From Acinetobacter sp. A2 (GTDB taxonomy: Bacteria; Pseudomonadota; Gammaproteobacteria; Pseudomonadales; Moraxellaceae): 56,376 nucleotides of DNA. The translations under genes were made by a program, and so were the position numbers. Shown here piece after piece: positions 6,809-18,099 of this stretch; position 1 is the stretch's first letter, and each line of letters starts with the position of its first letter. The notes beneath the pieces are model-generated. The model had not been told where the DNA came from. It did no database searches and saw only the letters and a program-made list of their open reading frames with translations. The stretch is taken from assembly GCF_012371325.1 (NCBI RefSeq), contig NZ_JAAZQX010000007.1:1-56376 (forward strand), in the 5' to 3' direction.

Positions 6809-9235
6809 ATGTCTGAAATTATTATGAATCAAGAAACCTTAGAGCCTCAGGTTCCAAGTGTATTACCGCTTTTAGCGCTACGTGATGTGGTGGTTTATCC
6901 GCACATGCAAATTGCGCTATTTGTAGGTCGTGAAAAATCGATCAATGCAGTTGATGTGGCTCGTAACAGTGACAATCTAGTATTTGTAGTTGCGCAAAAA
7001 GATTCGCTTACAGAAGAAATTGATCACGACAATTTATATCAATACGGTACTGTCGCGAAGATTGTGCAAGTTGTGAATCACGAAAATGATGAAAACTGTA
7101 TCAAAGTGCTGATTGAAGGCTTATACCGCGCCAAACTCGAAAAAATTATTGATGAAGACGCGTATTTGACTGCTGAGCACAGCTTAAGCTCAATGACTGT
7201 GGCGATTGATGAAAACACTCAAGCCACTCGCCTGCAAGAACTCCGTGCCCTATTTGCGCAATATGCAGAAGCAAAATTACGCAATGCACGTGAGCTGATC
7301 GCAGCAGCCAATAAAATTGATGACTTATTACAGTTATTGTTCTTTGTTGCCACACGTGTGCCACTGAATATTGATGTGAAGCAAAAATTCCTCGAACACG
7401 ATGAATTTGAAGCGCACTTAACTGAATTGATGACGTATCTCTTGCAACAGTCTGAAGAACAACAGATTGAGCAAACGTTGCATGACTCAGTGAAACGCCA
7501 GATGGAAAAAAATCAGCGTGAATACTTCTTAAACGAGAAGATGAAAGTCATTCAACGCGAACTGTCAGATATGAATGGCGGTGCAGAAGATGATGTCGCT
7601 GAGATTGAAAAACGTTTGGCTGAAGCTGACTTGCCTGAGCATGTACGTAAAAAAGCAGAAGCTGAGTTCCGTAAACTTAAAGCGATGCAACCTGCGTCTA
7701 GCGAAGCGGCAGTGGTGCGTAACTATCTAGAAGTCATTTTAGATACACCATGGAACAAAGCCAGCAAAGTCAGCATCAACCTGAACAAAGCTCAGGAAAT
7801 TTTAGATGCCGATCATTACGGTCTAGATGAAGTCAAGGACCGTATTGTGGAATATCTTGCTGTGCAATCTCGCGTGAAAAAGCTCAAAGGCCCTATTCTG
7901 TGCTTGGTTGGCCCTCCAGGTGTAGGTAAAACTTCTCTGGGTGAATCGGTTGCCAAAGCAACAGGCCGTGAGTTTGTGCGTATGGCTTTGGGCGGTGTGC
8001 GTGATGAAGCTGAAATTCGTGGTCACCGTCGTACTTATATTGGTGCGATGCCAGGTAAAATTGTGCAGTCATTGACCAAAGTGGGTGTAAAAAACCCACT
8101 GTTCTTGCTCGATGAAATTGACAAAATGGCACAGGACTACCGTGGCGACCCTGCTTCTGCTTTGCTTGAAGTACTTGACCCATCACAAAACAACAAGTTT
8201 AACGATCACTACTTAGATCTGGACTTAGACTTGTCAGAAGTGATGTTCATTTGTACTGCCAACAGCATGAACATTCCTGAAGCGTTATTAGATCGTATGG
8301 AAGTTATTCGTCTGCCGGGTTATACCGAAGATGAAAAAGTGAATATTGCAGAACGCTATCTTGTACCGAAGGCCATCAAAAATAATGGCTTACGTGCTAA
8401 AGAATTGACTGTTCATGAAGAAGCGATTCGTGACATCGTGCAACGCTATACGCGTGAAGCAGGTGTGCGTAGCCTAGAACGTGAAGTGTCAAAAATTGCC
8501 CGTAAAGTGGTTAAAGAAGCGGTCAGCAAAAAAGCTAAAAACCTTGAGATTGATGTCACTTCTCAAAACTTGCCAGACTATCTTGGTCCACACAAGTTTG
8601 ACTATGGCATGGCGGAAGAAGAAGCAGAAGTCGGTCGTGTAAATGGCTTGGCATGGACTTCAGTGGGTGGTGAATTACTCACCATTGAAGTCGCTACCAT
8701 GAAAGGCAAAGGCAATTTCATTACCACAGGTTCATTGGGTGATGTCATGCAAGAGTCAATCAAAGCGGCTATGACCGTCGTGCGTACCCGTGCTGACAGT
8801 CTAGGCATTGAAGCGACTGTATTTGCTGAAACTGATGTTCACGTACACTTACCTGAAGGTGCAACACCAAAAGATGGCCCATCGGCAGGTTTGGCGCTGA
8901 CTACAGCATTGGTATCTGCCTTCACAGGTATTCCAATTCGCCCTGACATTGCCATGACAGGTGAAACTAGCTTGCGTGGTCGTGCAATGCGCATTGGTGG
9001 CTTGAAAGAAAAACTGCTTGCAGCACACCGTGGTGGCATCAAGTTGGTCTTCATTCCTCAGGAAAACGTGCGTGACTTGTCTGAAATTCCAGACAATGTC
9101 AAAGAAGGCTTGGAAATTAAAGCTGTGAAAAGCATTGATGAAATCTTGCCTTTGGCACTGACCAGTATGCCAAAACCTTTGACTAAGGCTCCAATTGTGA
9201 AGCCTGTGGCAGCAGGTAAAGCAGCACGTCACTAA
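6809..9235 (+). CDS. lon: ATP-dependent protease Lon
   Basis: An 808-residue cytosolic AAA+ protease that degrades misfolded and regulatory proteins. The ATG at 6809 is chosen because AGGAG ends 5 nt upstream; the frame is open from a TTG at 6740 but that adds 23 atypical residues. Order: LON substrate-binding domain (about 15-210), coiled coil, AAA+ with Walker A GPPGVGKTS near 368 and Walker B LFLLDEIDK near 435, then the protease domain with the Ser-Lys dyad S692 (KDGPSAG) and K735 (GGLKEKLL). All key residues are present and the length is typical. Monocistronic, with a terminator just downstream. Confidence 0.97.
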   Translation: MSEIIMNQETLEPQVPSVLPLLALRDVVVYPHMQIALFVGREKSINAVDVARNSDNLVFVVAQKDSLTEEIDHDNLYQYGTVAKIVQVVNHENDENCIKVLIEGLYRAKLEKIIDEDAYLTAEHSLSSMTVAIDENTQATRLQELRALFAQYAEAKLRNARELIAAANKIDDLLQLLFFVATRVPLNIDVKQKFLEHDEFEAHLTELMTYLLQQSEEQQIEQTLHDSVKRQMEKNQREYFLNEKMKVIQRELSDMNGGAEDDVAEIEKRLAEADLPEHVRKKAEAEFRKLKAMQPASSEAAVVRNYLEVILDTPWNKASKVSINLNKAQEILDADHYGLDEVKDRIVEYLAVQSRVKKLKGPILCLVGPPGVGKTSLGESVAKATGREFVRMALGGVRDEAEIRGHRRTYIGAMPGKIVQSLTKVGVKNPLFLLDEIDKMAQDYRGDPASALLEVLDPSQNNKFNDHYLDLDLDLSEVMFICTANSMNIPEALLDRMEVIRLPGYTEDEKVNIAERYLVPKAIKNNGLRAKELTVHEEAIRDIVQRYTREAGVRSLEREVSKIARKVVKEAVSKKAKNLEIDVTSQNLPDYLGPHKFDYGMAEEEAEVGRVNGLAWTSVGGELLTIEVATMKGKGNFITTGSLGDVMQESIKAAMTVVRTRADSLGIEATVFAETDVHVHLPEGATPKDGPSAGLALTTALVSAFTGIPIRPDIAMTGETSLRGRAMRIGGLKEKLLAAHRGGIKLVFIPQENVRDLSEIPDNVKEGLEIKAVKSIDEILPLALTSMPKPLTKAPIVKPVAAGKAARH

Positions 9236-9266
9236 GTCAACGGCCTGCTTGAACATGAGAACTTCA

Positions 9267-9298
9267 CAAAAGAGCACTGCGGTGCTCTTTTGTTGTTA
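9267..9298 (+). terminator. lon terminator
   Basis: A perfect 11-bp stem, CAAAAGAGCAC (9267-9277) with GTGCTCTTTTG (9282-9292), has a TGCG loop and a short T-rich tail. It starts 32 bases after the lon stop. Confidence 0.85.
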
Positions 9299-9399
9299 GT
9301 GCTATTGGTTTAAAACCAAAAATTTTTCTTAATTTTTAAACATTTAAAATTTATTTCACACCATTTGCTTGAAAAATAGGCAAAGCATCCACATATATT

Positions 9400-9573
9400 T
9401 AAGTAAGACACATCGCGCTGTATGTTTCTTATTGTTGGGTCTGTATGGATAGACCCATTTTAAATTGATCTAGCAGCCTTAAATTATAGCTTGCTTTATG
9501 GTCTGGTCATCCATATCTCCAGGTGGATGACCTTTTAACCGCAGTCCTAGTACTATTCAGGGCTGCGTTTTTT
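9400..9573 (+). ncRNA. candidate small RNA downstream of lon
   Basis: Between the lon terminator and the convergent peptidase gene are three consecutive hairpins. The first is GGGTCT/AGACCC (9437-9456, 8-nt loop containing ATGGA). The second is GGTCATCCA/TGGATGACC (9505-9532). The third is GCAGTCCT/AGGGCTGC (9541-9566) followed by GTTTTTT, a canonical plus-strand terminator. No ORF with a ribosome site uses that terminator, so an independent transcript of about 170 nt is likely. A promoter is uncertain: TTGAAA at 9369-9374 with CATATA or TATATT 17-19 bases later. It does not resemble 6S, 4.5S, tmRNA or RNase P. The start coordinate is approximate. Confidence 0.45.
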
Positions 9574-9592
9574 ATACACGAAGATTATCCGA

Positions 9593-10558
9593 TCAAGGCT
9601 GTAATACTTGCTGAACCAAGCCATTCACCACAGCAGCCATTTTTTCCACATTCAGCGTTTTCACCGTGTCTGCAGCGCTATGTCGTTGCGGATTGCGATA
9701 GCTGCCTGTATCGGTAATTAAAATAGCTGGAATATCATATTTCCAATAATTTAACTGATCTGAAACATCCATGCCTTTTACAAAGCTGGGAGCCACCACA
9801 CGCTCACATTGCAACTGATCCAAACGCAGCATGGCATCGCAATAAGCCAAGCTTAGATCACGCGACTGCATATTGCTGAATGCCGCAATAAAGTTGCCAT
9901 GACTTGGATAAATCCACTTTAAACCAATCGGGTAATTCTGCACCAAATTGCTATCATAATAACCAATCATATCCAGCACAAAGACTGCACGAATCTTTTC
10001 TTTTTCAGCCTGTACCGATTTGGCATGTACAAAACTGCCCATCAACTCCGTTTTAAAAAATGGTGGCTCCGCCAAAGTATAAAAGACAAACTCAACATTT
10101 TGGCTCAGTTTGTTTTTTTCCTGTGCCAAAATTCGGGCTGTTTCCAGTACCCCAGCCACACCAGAAGCATTATCATTTGCGCCCTGCTGCTGTCCATACA
10201 CATCGTAATGCGCACCAAAAATTGTTTTTTTAGCCGCACCTACGTTTAATTTGCACACTACATTGCGGTAAGTTTGTTGATTGACCGTATAATTCTGAAA
10301 CTGACAGGGTATGCCAAATACACGCATTTGTTCACGAATCCAAGCCGACACGCGATTTAGTTCGTTTACATTTTTATGGTGTCGATACTGCTCGGAACTG
10401 CCAATGCCCTGCTGCCCAATCACCTGCTGCAGATATACAGTTAAATTCTGTGGCTCTGCTTCTGAATGTGCCGTTCCAGCAAATGCTGGAGAGATCATCC
10501 CAACCATAGCAATGCCAAGCATGCCTAAATTTAAACGCTGAACATGTAAAGCGCGCAT
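9593..10558 (-). CDS. secreted M28-family zinc aminopeptidase
   Basis: A 321-residue exported protein with a signal peptide (basic start, hydrophobic core, cleavage after PAFA near residue 27). M28 metal ligands are visible: H and D in FGAHYDVYG, D in GANDNASG, D in VLDMIGYYD and H in the terminal RHSAADT. These fit a co-catalytic di-zinc aminopeptidase acting in the periplasm or outside the cell. The segment that normally carries the two catalytic glutamates reads LAEPPFF, so only one Glu is present; in relatives as I recall them this is LEEPP. That could weaken or abolish activity. Transcribed alone, converging on the candidate sRNA. Confidence 0.85.
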   Translation of the reverse strand: MRALHVQRLNLGMLGIAMVGMISPAFAGTAHSEAEPQNLTVYLQQVIGQQGIGSSEQYRHHKNVNELNRVSAWIREQMRVFGIPCQFQNYTVNQQTYRNVVCKLNVGAAKKTIFGAHYDVYGQQQGANDNASGVAGVLETARILAQEKNKLSQNVEFVFYTLAEPPFFKTELMGSFVHAKSVQAEKEKIRAVFVLDMIGYYDSNLVQNYPIGLKWIYPSHGNFIAAFSNMQSRDLSLAYCDAMLRLDQLQCERVVAPSFVKGMDVSDQLNYWKYDIPAILITDTGSYRNPQRHSAADTVKTLNVEKMAAVVNGLVQQVLQP

Positions 10559-10675
10559 TGTGATGATTCCATTCCAAAATAAAGCCCTGAGGATTGCTGA
10601 GTATTAAAGCAACAGCCTGTTGGCAAATTCAATTGCAAATTGTGTCGTTACACAGCGCTTGTGTTGAATCATGGT

Positions 10676-10681
10676 TATAAT
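10676..10681 (+). promoter_or_regulatory. -10 element before rlmH
   Basis: A consensus TATAAT, preceded by TGGT, lies 36 bases before the rlmH start in an otherwise non-coding gap. No good -35 is found at 16-18 bp, so it may work as a near-extended -10 promoter. Confidence 0.45.
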
Positions 10682-10716
10682 GCGAGATTCTTAATACTGA
10701 CCGCTTGCACTCGCTT

Positions 10717-11199
10717 ATGAAAATTCGAATTCTGACCATCGGACAAAAAATGCCAGCTTGGGTATTAACCGGTTTTGAAGACTATTTCAAACGCATTCAA
10801 CCGTTTGTTCAGACCCAAATTATTGAACTCCCTATGGCAAAGCGAGGCAAAAATGACTCTGAAGCTGACATTTTGAAATATCGTCAAATTGAGGGCGACA
10901 GTATTTTAAATGCAATGAAAGCCAATGAAGTGTTGATTGCGTTAGAAGTCGGTGGCAAAGAATTTAGTACTGAAAAACTGGCAGATACGATGAAAGGGTG
11001 GATGCTAGAGGGTAATGATGTAGTCTTGGCAATTGGTGGCCCAGATGGTCATTCTGAAGCGGTACGTAAAGCCGCAGCTTGGCATTGGTCGCTGTCTAAA
11101 CTGACCCTACCACATCCACTGGTTCGTGTAATGCTCATTGAACAGCTATACCGCGCCATGAGCATTAACCACAATCATCCTTATCATCGTGCAGGTTAA
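10717..11199 (+). CDS. rlmH: 23S rRNA (pseudouridine1915-N3)-methyltransferase RlmH
   Basis: A 160-residue SPOUT methyltransferase that uses SAM to methylate pseudouridine 1915 in helix 69 of 23S rRNA on assembled ribosomes. The N-terminal MKIRILTIGQKMPAWV, the knot segment LAIGGPDGH (near 110-118) and the C-terminal LIEQLYRAMSI...HPYHR are family signatures. The ATG at 10717 gives the usual length; the frame extends 4 codons further upstream (10705) without support. No strong Shine-Dalgarno is visible. Confidence 0.95.
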   Translation: MKIRILTIGQKMPAWVLTGFEDYFKRIQPFVQTQIIELPMAKRGKNDSEADILKYRQIEGDSILNAMKANEVLIALEVGGKEFSTEKLADTMKGWMLEGNDVVLAIGGPDGHSEAVRKAAAWHWSLSKLTLPHPLVRVMLIEQLYRAMSINHNHPYHRAG

Positions 11200-11347
11200 A
11201 TACGATCATAATTCATCTTTGAGATACCGAAACATCTTCAATTCAAGTGACGTTGCAAAGCTGCAACATAGCGTTGAATAAAAGTACATTTCACTCATCT
11301 GCTTTTTTTGAGATGCTAGCAAGGCACAGGCTTTTAGGGATTTTGGC

Positions 11348-12124
11348 ATGAACTTACAGACATTACCCGGTTTATTTATCTCGCATGGTTCACCCATGTT
11401 GGCACTCAATCCTGAACAGGTTGGGCCTGCGCTGCATCGTTTAAGTTCTAATTTGCCAACACCGCAGGCCATAGTCGCAATGTCTGCACACTGGGAAAGT
11501 AATTCTTTAGAAGTCAATACAGGTATTCGCCCTGAAACATGGCACGATTTCCGTGGCTTTCCTGAAGAATTATACGCCCTGCGCTACCCTGCTCCGGGCT
11601 TACCAGAACTTGCCGAAGATATTTTACAACGCCTGGCGGATGCAGGCTTTGCTGCGCATGCCAACAGCACCCGACCGCATGACCATGGGGTGTGGATGCC
11701 GTTGTTGCACATGTATCCCGATGCCAATATTCCTGTGATTGCGGTTTCGCTGCCAATAAATATGAGCGCAGAACAGATTTATCAGATTGGTCAAAGCCTT
11801 GCTCCTTTACGTGAGCAACAAATCTTGCTGATCGGCTCAGGCAGTATTACCCATAACTTACGTGAATTGTCATGGCACACGGCTGATGCAACTGTACCTG
11901 AATGGGCCTCTAGCTTCCGCAACCGTGTGGTACAGCATTTAGGCCACAGTGATTATGATGCAGTGCTCGACTGGCAGAATTTACCTTATGTTGCGCGTAA
12001 TCACCCAACCCTTGAGCATTTTGCCCCTTTATTTTTTGCGATGGGTACGGGAGATCGTTTTAGTATTGTGCACAGCAGTTTTAGTATGGGCTCACTTGGC
12101 ATGGACATTTACCGTTTTGATTAA
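11348..12124 (+). CDS. ygiD: DODA-type extradiol ring-cleaving dioxygenase (YgiD-like)
   Basis: A 258-residue cytosolic metalloenzyme of the class III extradiol (LigB) fold, related to 4,5-DOPA dioxygenase. The putative metal ligands are in FISHGSP (residues 9-15), SAHWES and RPHDHGVWMPL, with GSGSITHNL later. E. coli YgiD opens the ring of L-DOPA; the natural substrate here is unknown. An AGGGA lies about 9 nt before the ATG. Single gene between rlmH and gdhA, converging on gdhA. Confidence 0.87.
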   Translation: MNLQTLPGLFISHGSPMLALNPEQVGPALHRLSSNLPTPQAIVAMSAHWESNSLEVNTGIRPETWHDFRGFPEELYALRYPAPGLPELAEDILQRLADAGFAAHANSTRPHDHGVWMPLLHMYPDANIPVIAVSLPINMSAEQIYQIGQSLAPLREQQILLIGSGSITHNLRELSWHTADATVPEWASSFRNRVVQHLGHSDYDAVLDWQNLPYVARNHPTLEHFAPLFFAMGTGDRFSIVHSSFSMGSLGMDIYRFD

Positions 12125-12229
12125 GCCCTAACCTAAACAGGTGAAAAAGTATTATTTTAAATGAGCTATGTTTTGGATTTTGACGACAACTTATAGCGAG
12201 TTTTAGCAATTTGAAAATCTGAGTCCCAT

Positions 12230-12261
12230 AAAAAACCGATGCAATCTTGCATCGGTTTTTT
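12230..12261. terminator. bidirectional terminator between ygiD and gdhA
   Basis: AAAAAACCGATGCAA (12230-12244) pairs with TTGCATCGGTTTTTT (12247-12261) with a 2-nt gap. It has A and T tracts on both sides and so can stop both converging transcripts. Confidence 0.88.
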
Positions 12262-12284
12262 GAAAGTCTATTTAAGCGAATAGC

Positions 12285-13983
<1,699 letters not shown>

Positions 13984-14778
13984 ATGAATTCGCAAATTGC
14001 CCTGATCCAAAATATTGATGCACTGCTTCCACAAACCCAATGCGGTTTATGCGGGCATCGTGATGGTTGTTTACCTTATGCCAAAGCGATCGCTGAAGGT
14101 GAAGCGGCCAATAAATGCGTACCTGGTGGACAACCTGTTGCGGATGCCTTGGCAGCTTTATTACAACGGCCTGTATTGACCGCAGAAGCCAGTGTTTGGC
14201 CTGTGCAGGCAGATGGACGCCCACAACGTATGAAAGCGCTTATACGTGAAGATGAATGCATTGGCTGCACCAAATGTATTAATGCCTGCCCTGTAGATGC
14301 AATTTTAGGTTCAGGCAAACTTATGCACAGCATTTTGACCGACTTATGTACAGGTTGTGAACTCTGCATTCCACCTTGTCCAGTCGATTGCATCGATTTA
14401 GTTGAAGATACCCAACCCTTGCTGTCTGAAAGCGCACGTGTGGCAGAACAGCATGATTTACGTCAACGCTACTACGCACACATTCAACGTGAAGAACAAC
14501 GTCGTTTACACCGCAAAGGCCCTGTGGTACGTGCAGAAATTGATACAGAACTGTTTGCTCAATTTACAGCACAAGCAAATGTGGCTGTACCTGTGATTGA
14601 ATTACCTGTGCAAAAAACGGAACAAATTTCCACAGCCGATGCGCAAACCACCATTGAACTTGCAAAATTACGCACACAAATTAAAAAGTTAGAAAAACAA
14701 CTGAGCGTGCGTGAAGATGAGAAAAAACGTGTCATGCTTGCCAATTTACAACAACAATTACGTGAATTAGGAGCATAA
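13984..14778 (+). CDS. rnfB: RnfB/RsxB-like iron-sulfur protein
   Basis: A 264-residue electron-transfer protein. Residues 15-30 carry the Fe-S domain ([19 protein letters not shown]), and near 95-140 there are two 4Fe-4S ferredoxin motifs ([13 protein letters not shown] and [13 protein letters not shown]). The C-terminal third is a Lys/Glu-rich coiled coil. RnfB/RsxB normally belongs to a membrane Rnf/Rsx complex, but no rnfA, C, D, G or E gene is adjacent, and the usual N-terminal membrane segment is lacking, so the partner is unknown. An alternative TTG at 13978 (+2 residues) is better spaced from AGGCGG (7 nt) than this ATG (13 nt). nth follows after 2 bases, clearly co-transcribed. Confidence 0.88.
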   Translation: MNSQIALIQNIDALLPQTQCGLCGHRDGCLPYAKAIAEGEAANKCVPGGQPVADALAALLQRPVLTAEASVWPVQADGRPQRMKALIREDECIGCTKCINACPVDAILGSGKLMHSILTDLCTGCELCIPPCPVDCIDLVEDTQPLLSESARVAEQHDLRQRYYAHIQREEQRRLHRKGPVVRAEIDTELFAQFTAQANVAVPVIELPVQKTEQISTADAQTTIELAKLRTQIKKLEKQLSVREDEKKRVMLANLQQQLRELGA

Positions 14779-14780
14779 AC

Positions 14781-15539
14781 ATGTCCTTAAAAAGCACGAC
14801 TTTAAAAGCCAAGCCTGTTAAAGAAGCGTCAAAAAAAACGGTTACGGTCAAAGAAAAATCTTCAAAAAACATGACCAAAAAACAGATTCAGACTTTTTTT
14901 GAACGCTTGCGTGAGCAGCGCCCTAACCCAACCACTGAGCTTAATTTTTCCAATCCTTTTGAATTATTGATTGCCGTGACTTTATCGGCTCAAGCTACGG
15001 ACGTCAGTGTCAATAAAGCCACTGACAAATTGTTTCCTGTTGCCAACACACCTGAAGCGATTTATGCCTTAGGTGTAGATGGCCTAAAGGAATATATTAA
15101 AACCATTGGACTATATAATTCCAAAGCAGAAAATGTCATTAAAACCTGTAAAATTCTGATCGAAAAACATGGCAGTATCGTGCCGAATAATCGAGCCGAT
15201 TTAGAAGCTCTGCCCGGCGTGGGTCGTAAAACAGCCAATGTGGTACTAAATACCGCTTTTGGACAACCGACTATGGCCGTAGATACGCATATTTTCCGCT
15301 TAGGTAACCGTACAGGTTTGGCTGTGGGTAAAAATGTTTTAGAAGTTGAACACCGTCTGATTAAAGTTATTCCTAAAGAATTTTTAATTGACTCGCATCA
15401 TTGGCTGATTTTGCATGGCCGTTATTGTTGTATTGCCCGCAAACCTAAATGTGGGGAATGTGTGGTGTCTGATGTTTGTAATTGGCCTGATCGCTTTGAA
15501 TTTGGGGCACATCGCAGTATTACAATGCACGAAATCTAG
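14781..15539 (+). CDS. nth: endonuclease III (DNA glycosylase/AP lyase)
   Basis: A 252-residue base-excision repair enzyme removing oxidised pyrimidines. It has the helix-hairpin-helix LPGVGRKTANVV with the catalytic Lys, the catalytic Asp in MAVDTHIFR, and a C-terminal 4Fe-4S cluster CCIARKPKCGECVVSDVC (C-X6-C-X2-C-X5-C). It has about 30 extra Lys/Ser-rich N-terminal residues compared with E. coli Nth (211). TAGGAG upstream of the ATG at 14781 supports the long form, whereas the internal ATG at 14871 has no ribosome site. It is the second gene of the rnfB-nth operon, mirroring the order rsx-nth in E. coli. Confidence 0.96.
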   Translation: MSLKSTTLKAKPVKEASKKTVTVKEKSSKNMTKKQIQTFFERLREQRPNPTTELNFSNPFELLIAVTLSAQATDVSVNKATDKLFPVANTPEAIYALGVDGLKEYIKTIGLYNSKAENVIKTCKILIEKHGSIVPNNRADLEALPGVGRKTANVVLNTAFGQPTMAVDTHIFRLGNRTGLAVGKNVLEVEHRLIKVIPKEFLIDSHHWLILHGRYCCIARKPKCGECVVSDVCNWPDRFEFGAHRSITMHEI

Positions 15540-15643
15540 CTTGAGCAATCTCTAACTAAGCGTTTCAATAAACAGACTGTGCCAAACAACGAAGACAATG
15601 TGGATAACTGTGCAATCTATACACAATCACAGCATGAATAAAT

Positions 15644-15850
15644 CTACTTATCTTCAGGGTCTGATGTATGAGATGACTGCTCGCTTTGTTGTTGCTTCAA
15701 TTTCGGATGCAGTTGATAGTGATTGCCAGTTTTCTTCTCTGCTGAATCTTGCGCTTGCGTATTGCGCAACAATTTATAGCTCACAAAAACAAGAAAGCCT
15801 AAAACGGCAATACTTGCCAATAACATGATGATCACAGCAGCATGTTGCAA
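15644..15850 (-). CDS. small single-pass membrane protein
   Basis: A 68-residue protein: residues 4-26 are strongly hydrophobic (VIIMLLASIAVLGFLVFV), followed by a polar Gln/Ser/Lys tail. The start is a TTG at 15850 with GGGAG about 6 nt upstream; an ATG at residue 9 would cut into the membrane segment. Function unknown. It sits downstream of adk but beyond the adk terminator, and converges on nth. The plus-strand frame over the same bases has no ribosome site and looks like a shadow. Confidence 0.6.
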   Translation of the reverse strand: MQHAAVIIMLLASIAVLGFLVFVSYKLLRNTQAQDSAEKKTGNHYQLHPKLKQQQSEQSSHTSDPEDK

Positions 15851-15875
15851 AGCACTCTCCCAAACTGAAACAAAT

Positions 15876-15908
15876 AAAAAGAGCCCTAATATGAATCAGG
15901 ACTCTTTT
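15876..15908 (-). terminator. adk terminator
   Basis: AAAAAGAGCCCT (15876-15887) pairs with AGGACTCTTTT (15898-15908) with one internal mismatch. It gives a U-tract on the minus strand about 70 bases after adk. A second inverted repeat, CTGTTTAAA/TTTAAACAG, lies at 15927-15958. Confidence 0.75.
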
Positions 15909-15978
15909 AAAGTCAAAACAAGCAGCCTGTTTAAACGATTTTATTTTCTTTTAAACAGACTTGGTCTAAGACCTAGAC

Positions 15979-16650
<672 letters not shown>

Positions 16651-16719
16651 TCATTTTAACAATGTATTTGACACTCGTTGCATATCAGAGCCATCGCCCT
16701 TTACGCAGCCAGCATCCTC

Positions 16720-18036
16720 TTATAAGAAAGCGACAAACAAATGTATTAAACCAGCAATAAAACCAGTTACACCACCCAAGACAATTAAAATCCACTCATC
16801 TTCCTGAAAGGCAGGACGCAAGAGATTCTGGAATTCTTTTGGCGTCAGTTCACGAATACGATCTCTGAACATTTGATAAATTTTCTGTGCACGGCTCGCA
16901 TTAAAGGCAGGGTCGCATACAGGCACCATCGTAATTTCAATCGAACGATCAATCAAGTCAGTCTTGAGTTTGGCATACTCTTTTGGCCCCAAAGACAACT
17001 GTAAAGAGGTACGAACCAATGGTGTTTCCATAATTTCGTTGATGTGGCGTTTGACAATACGGCGGGTTTTGTCTTTTTTACTGCCATACATCATTTCAGT
17101 CATAATCGATTTTAACGTAATCAGATCTTCTGTGACTACCGTTGCAAACACATCCGAGACTTCTTCTTGGCGTTTCATGAACGCACCCTGAATATTATAA
17201 GTCCCAATGCGTGGAATCACTGGCTTAATCCATGGAAATTGACGATTTTCAGTCAATTTAAAGAACTGCGGATATTTCACGTAATGTGGTTCGACTGGGT
17301 TAAATACCATCCAAATCGCAATCCAGTTGGTCAAGAAGCCCCAAATTGCCGCCCAAAATGGAACCGTCCAGTGCCATGGTACAAGAAACCAAACAATCAT
17401 TTGGAAAATACCAAAGAACATCCCAATCAATGCACTGATATGCCAAATAAAGTTAATTTCTTTTTGACCGACTTTTAGGAACATACGCACCATTAAGCGG
17501 CGATCACCTTCCATTTGGCTGACCACCATTTCACGCATATCCACCAAGGATTCAACATTCAAGGTCAGTTCAGTCACCAATTCACGCAGCACACCTGGCA
17601 ATTGTTTATGCGCCTGTGCGTAAATACGGCGTTTAATCGAATACGGTAGGTTTTCCCAAAGCACAGCATTGCGGTCTAACATGACCTCATCAATTAAGTG
17701 CTCAAGTTCAAAACCCACTTGCTCACCAATAATACGCGCCATATCTTCAGGGTCCATAGCATTGAGAAACTCACGCAATGAACCTAATTTTGACAATGTG
17801 TTATCGGTAATGATGCCTGAAATACGCCCTGCTTTACGCGGTACAATCCCCTGCCATCCCACAGGAATAGGCCCAAGGTGAAAGCCCCAAAAGCTAATTG
17901 GATAGAACACCATTTTTAGTGCCATCCACACGTGCGCCCAAGTCACAAAAGCAGTCACAGGAATAATACTGAGCACGGCCCAAAAATCTGGACGATTCAA
18001 AAAGGTTTGCCACAACTGATTGACGTACTCAAGCAT
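16720..18036 (-). CDS. DUF445-family membrane protein
   Basis: A 438-residue protein of unknown function. Hydrophobic segments near residues 17-40, 205-265 and 418-438 suggest an integral inner-membrane protein. The conserved GWQGIVPRKAGRISG near residue 60 and repeated amphipathic helices are typical of the DUF445/YheB-like family. It is upstream of adk on the same strand with 81 bases between, so co-transcription is possible. No catalytic residues can be named. Confidence 0.8.
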   Translation of the reverse strand: MLEYVNQLWQTFLNRPDFWAVLSIIPVTAFVTWAHVWMALKMVFYPISFWGFHLGPIPVGWQGIVPRKAGRISGIITDNTLSKLGSLREFLNAMDPEDMARIIGEQVGFELEHLIDEVMLDRNAVLWENLPYSIKRRIYAQAHKQLPGVLRELVTELTLNVESLVDMREMVVSQMEGDRRLMVRMFLKVGQKEINFIWHISALIGMFFGIFQMIVWFLVPWHWTVPFWAAIWGFLTNWIAIWMVFNPVEPHYVKYPQFFKLTENRQFPWIKPVIPRIGTYNIQGAFMKRQEEVSDVFATVVTEDLITLKSIMTEMMYGSKKDKTRRIVKRHINEIMETPLVRTSLQLSLGPKEYAKLKTDLIDRSIEITMVPVCDPAFNASRAQKIYQMFRDRIRELTPKEFQNLLRPAFQEDEWILIVLGGVTGFIAGLIHLFVAFL

Positions 18037-18099
18037 GCATTTTTTCCATATTTAGTTCTAATTACAAGATTCTAAAGTAGTTAAAAGTCACTATTCTGA

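Noticed and set aside
8849..9277. 142-codon antisense frame inside lon
   Set aside because: Cys/Phe/Gln-rich nonsense typical of the reverse strand of a conserved coding region.
11206..11517. 103-codon minus-strand frame over the rlmH-ygiD junction
   Set aside because: It overlaps the well-supported ygiD start region and has no ribosome site; a shadow frame.
15599..15626. Perfect DnaA box (TGTGGATAA, reverse of TTATCCACA) with a near-match facing it 10 bases later
   Set aside because: One perfect 9-mer is expected by chance about once in this much sequence. There is no AT-rich unwinding element, dnaA/dnaN gene or box cluster, so I do not call an origin.
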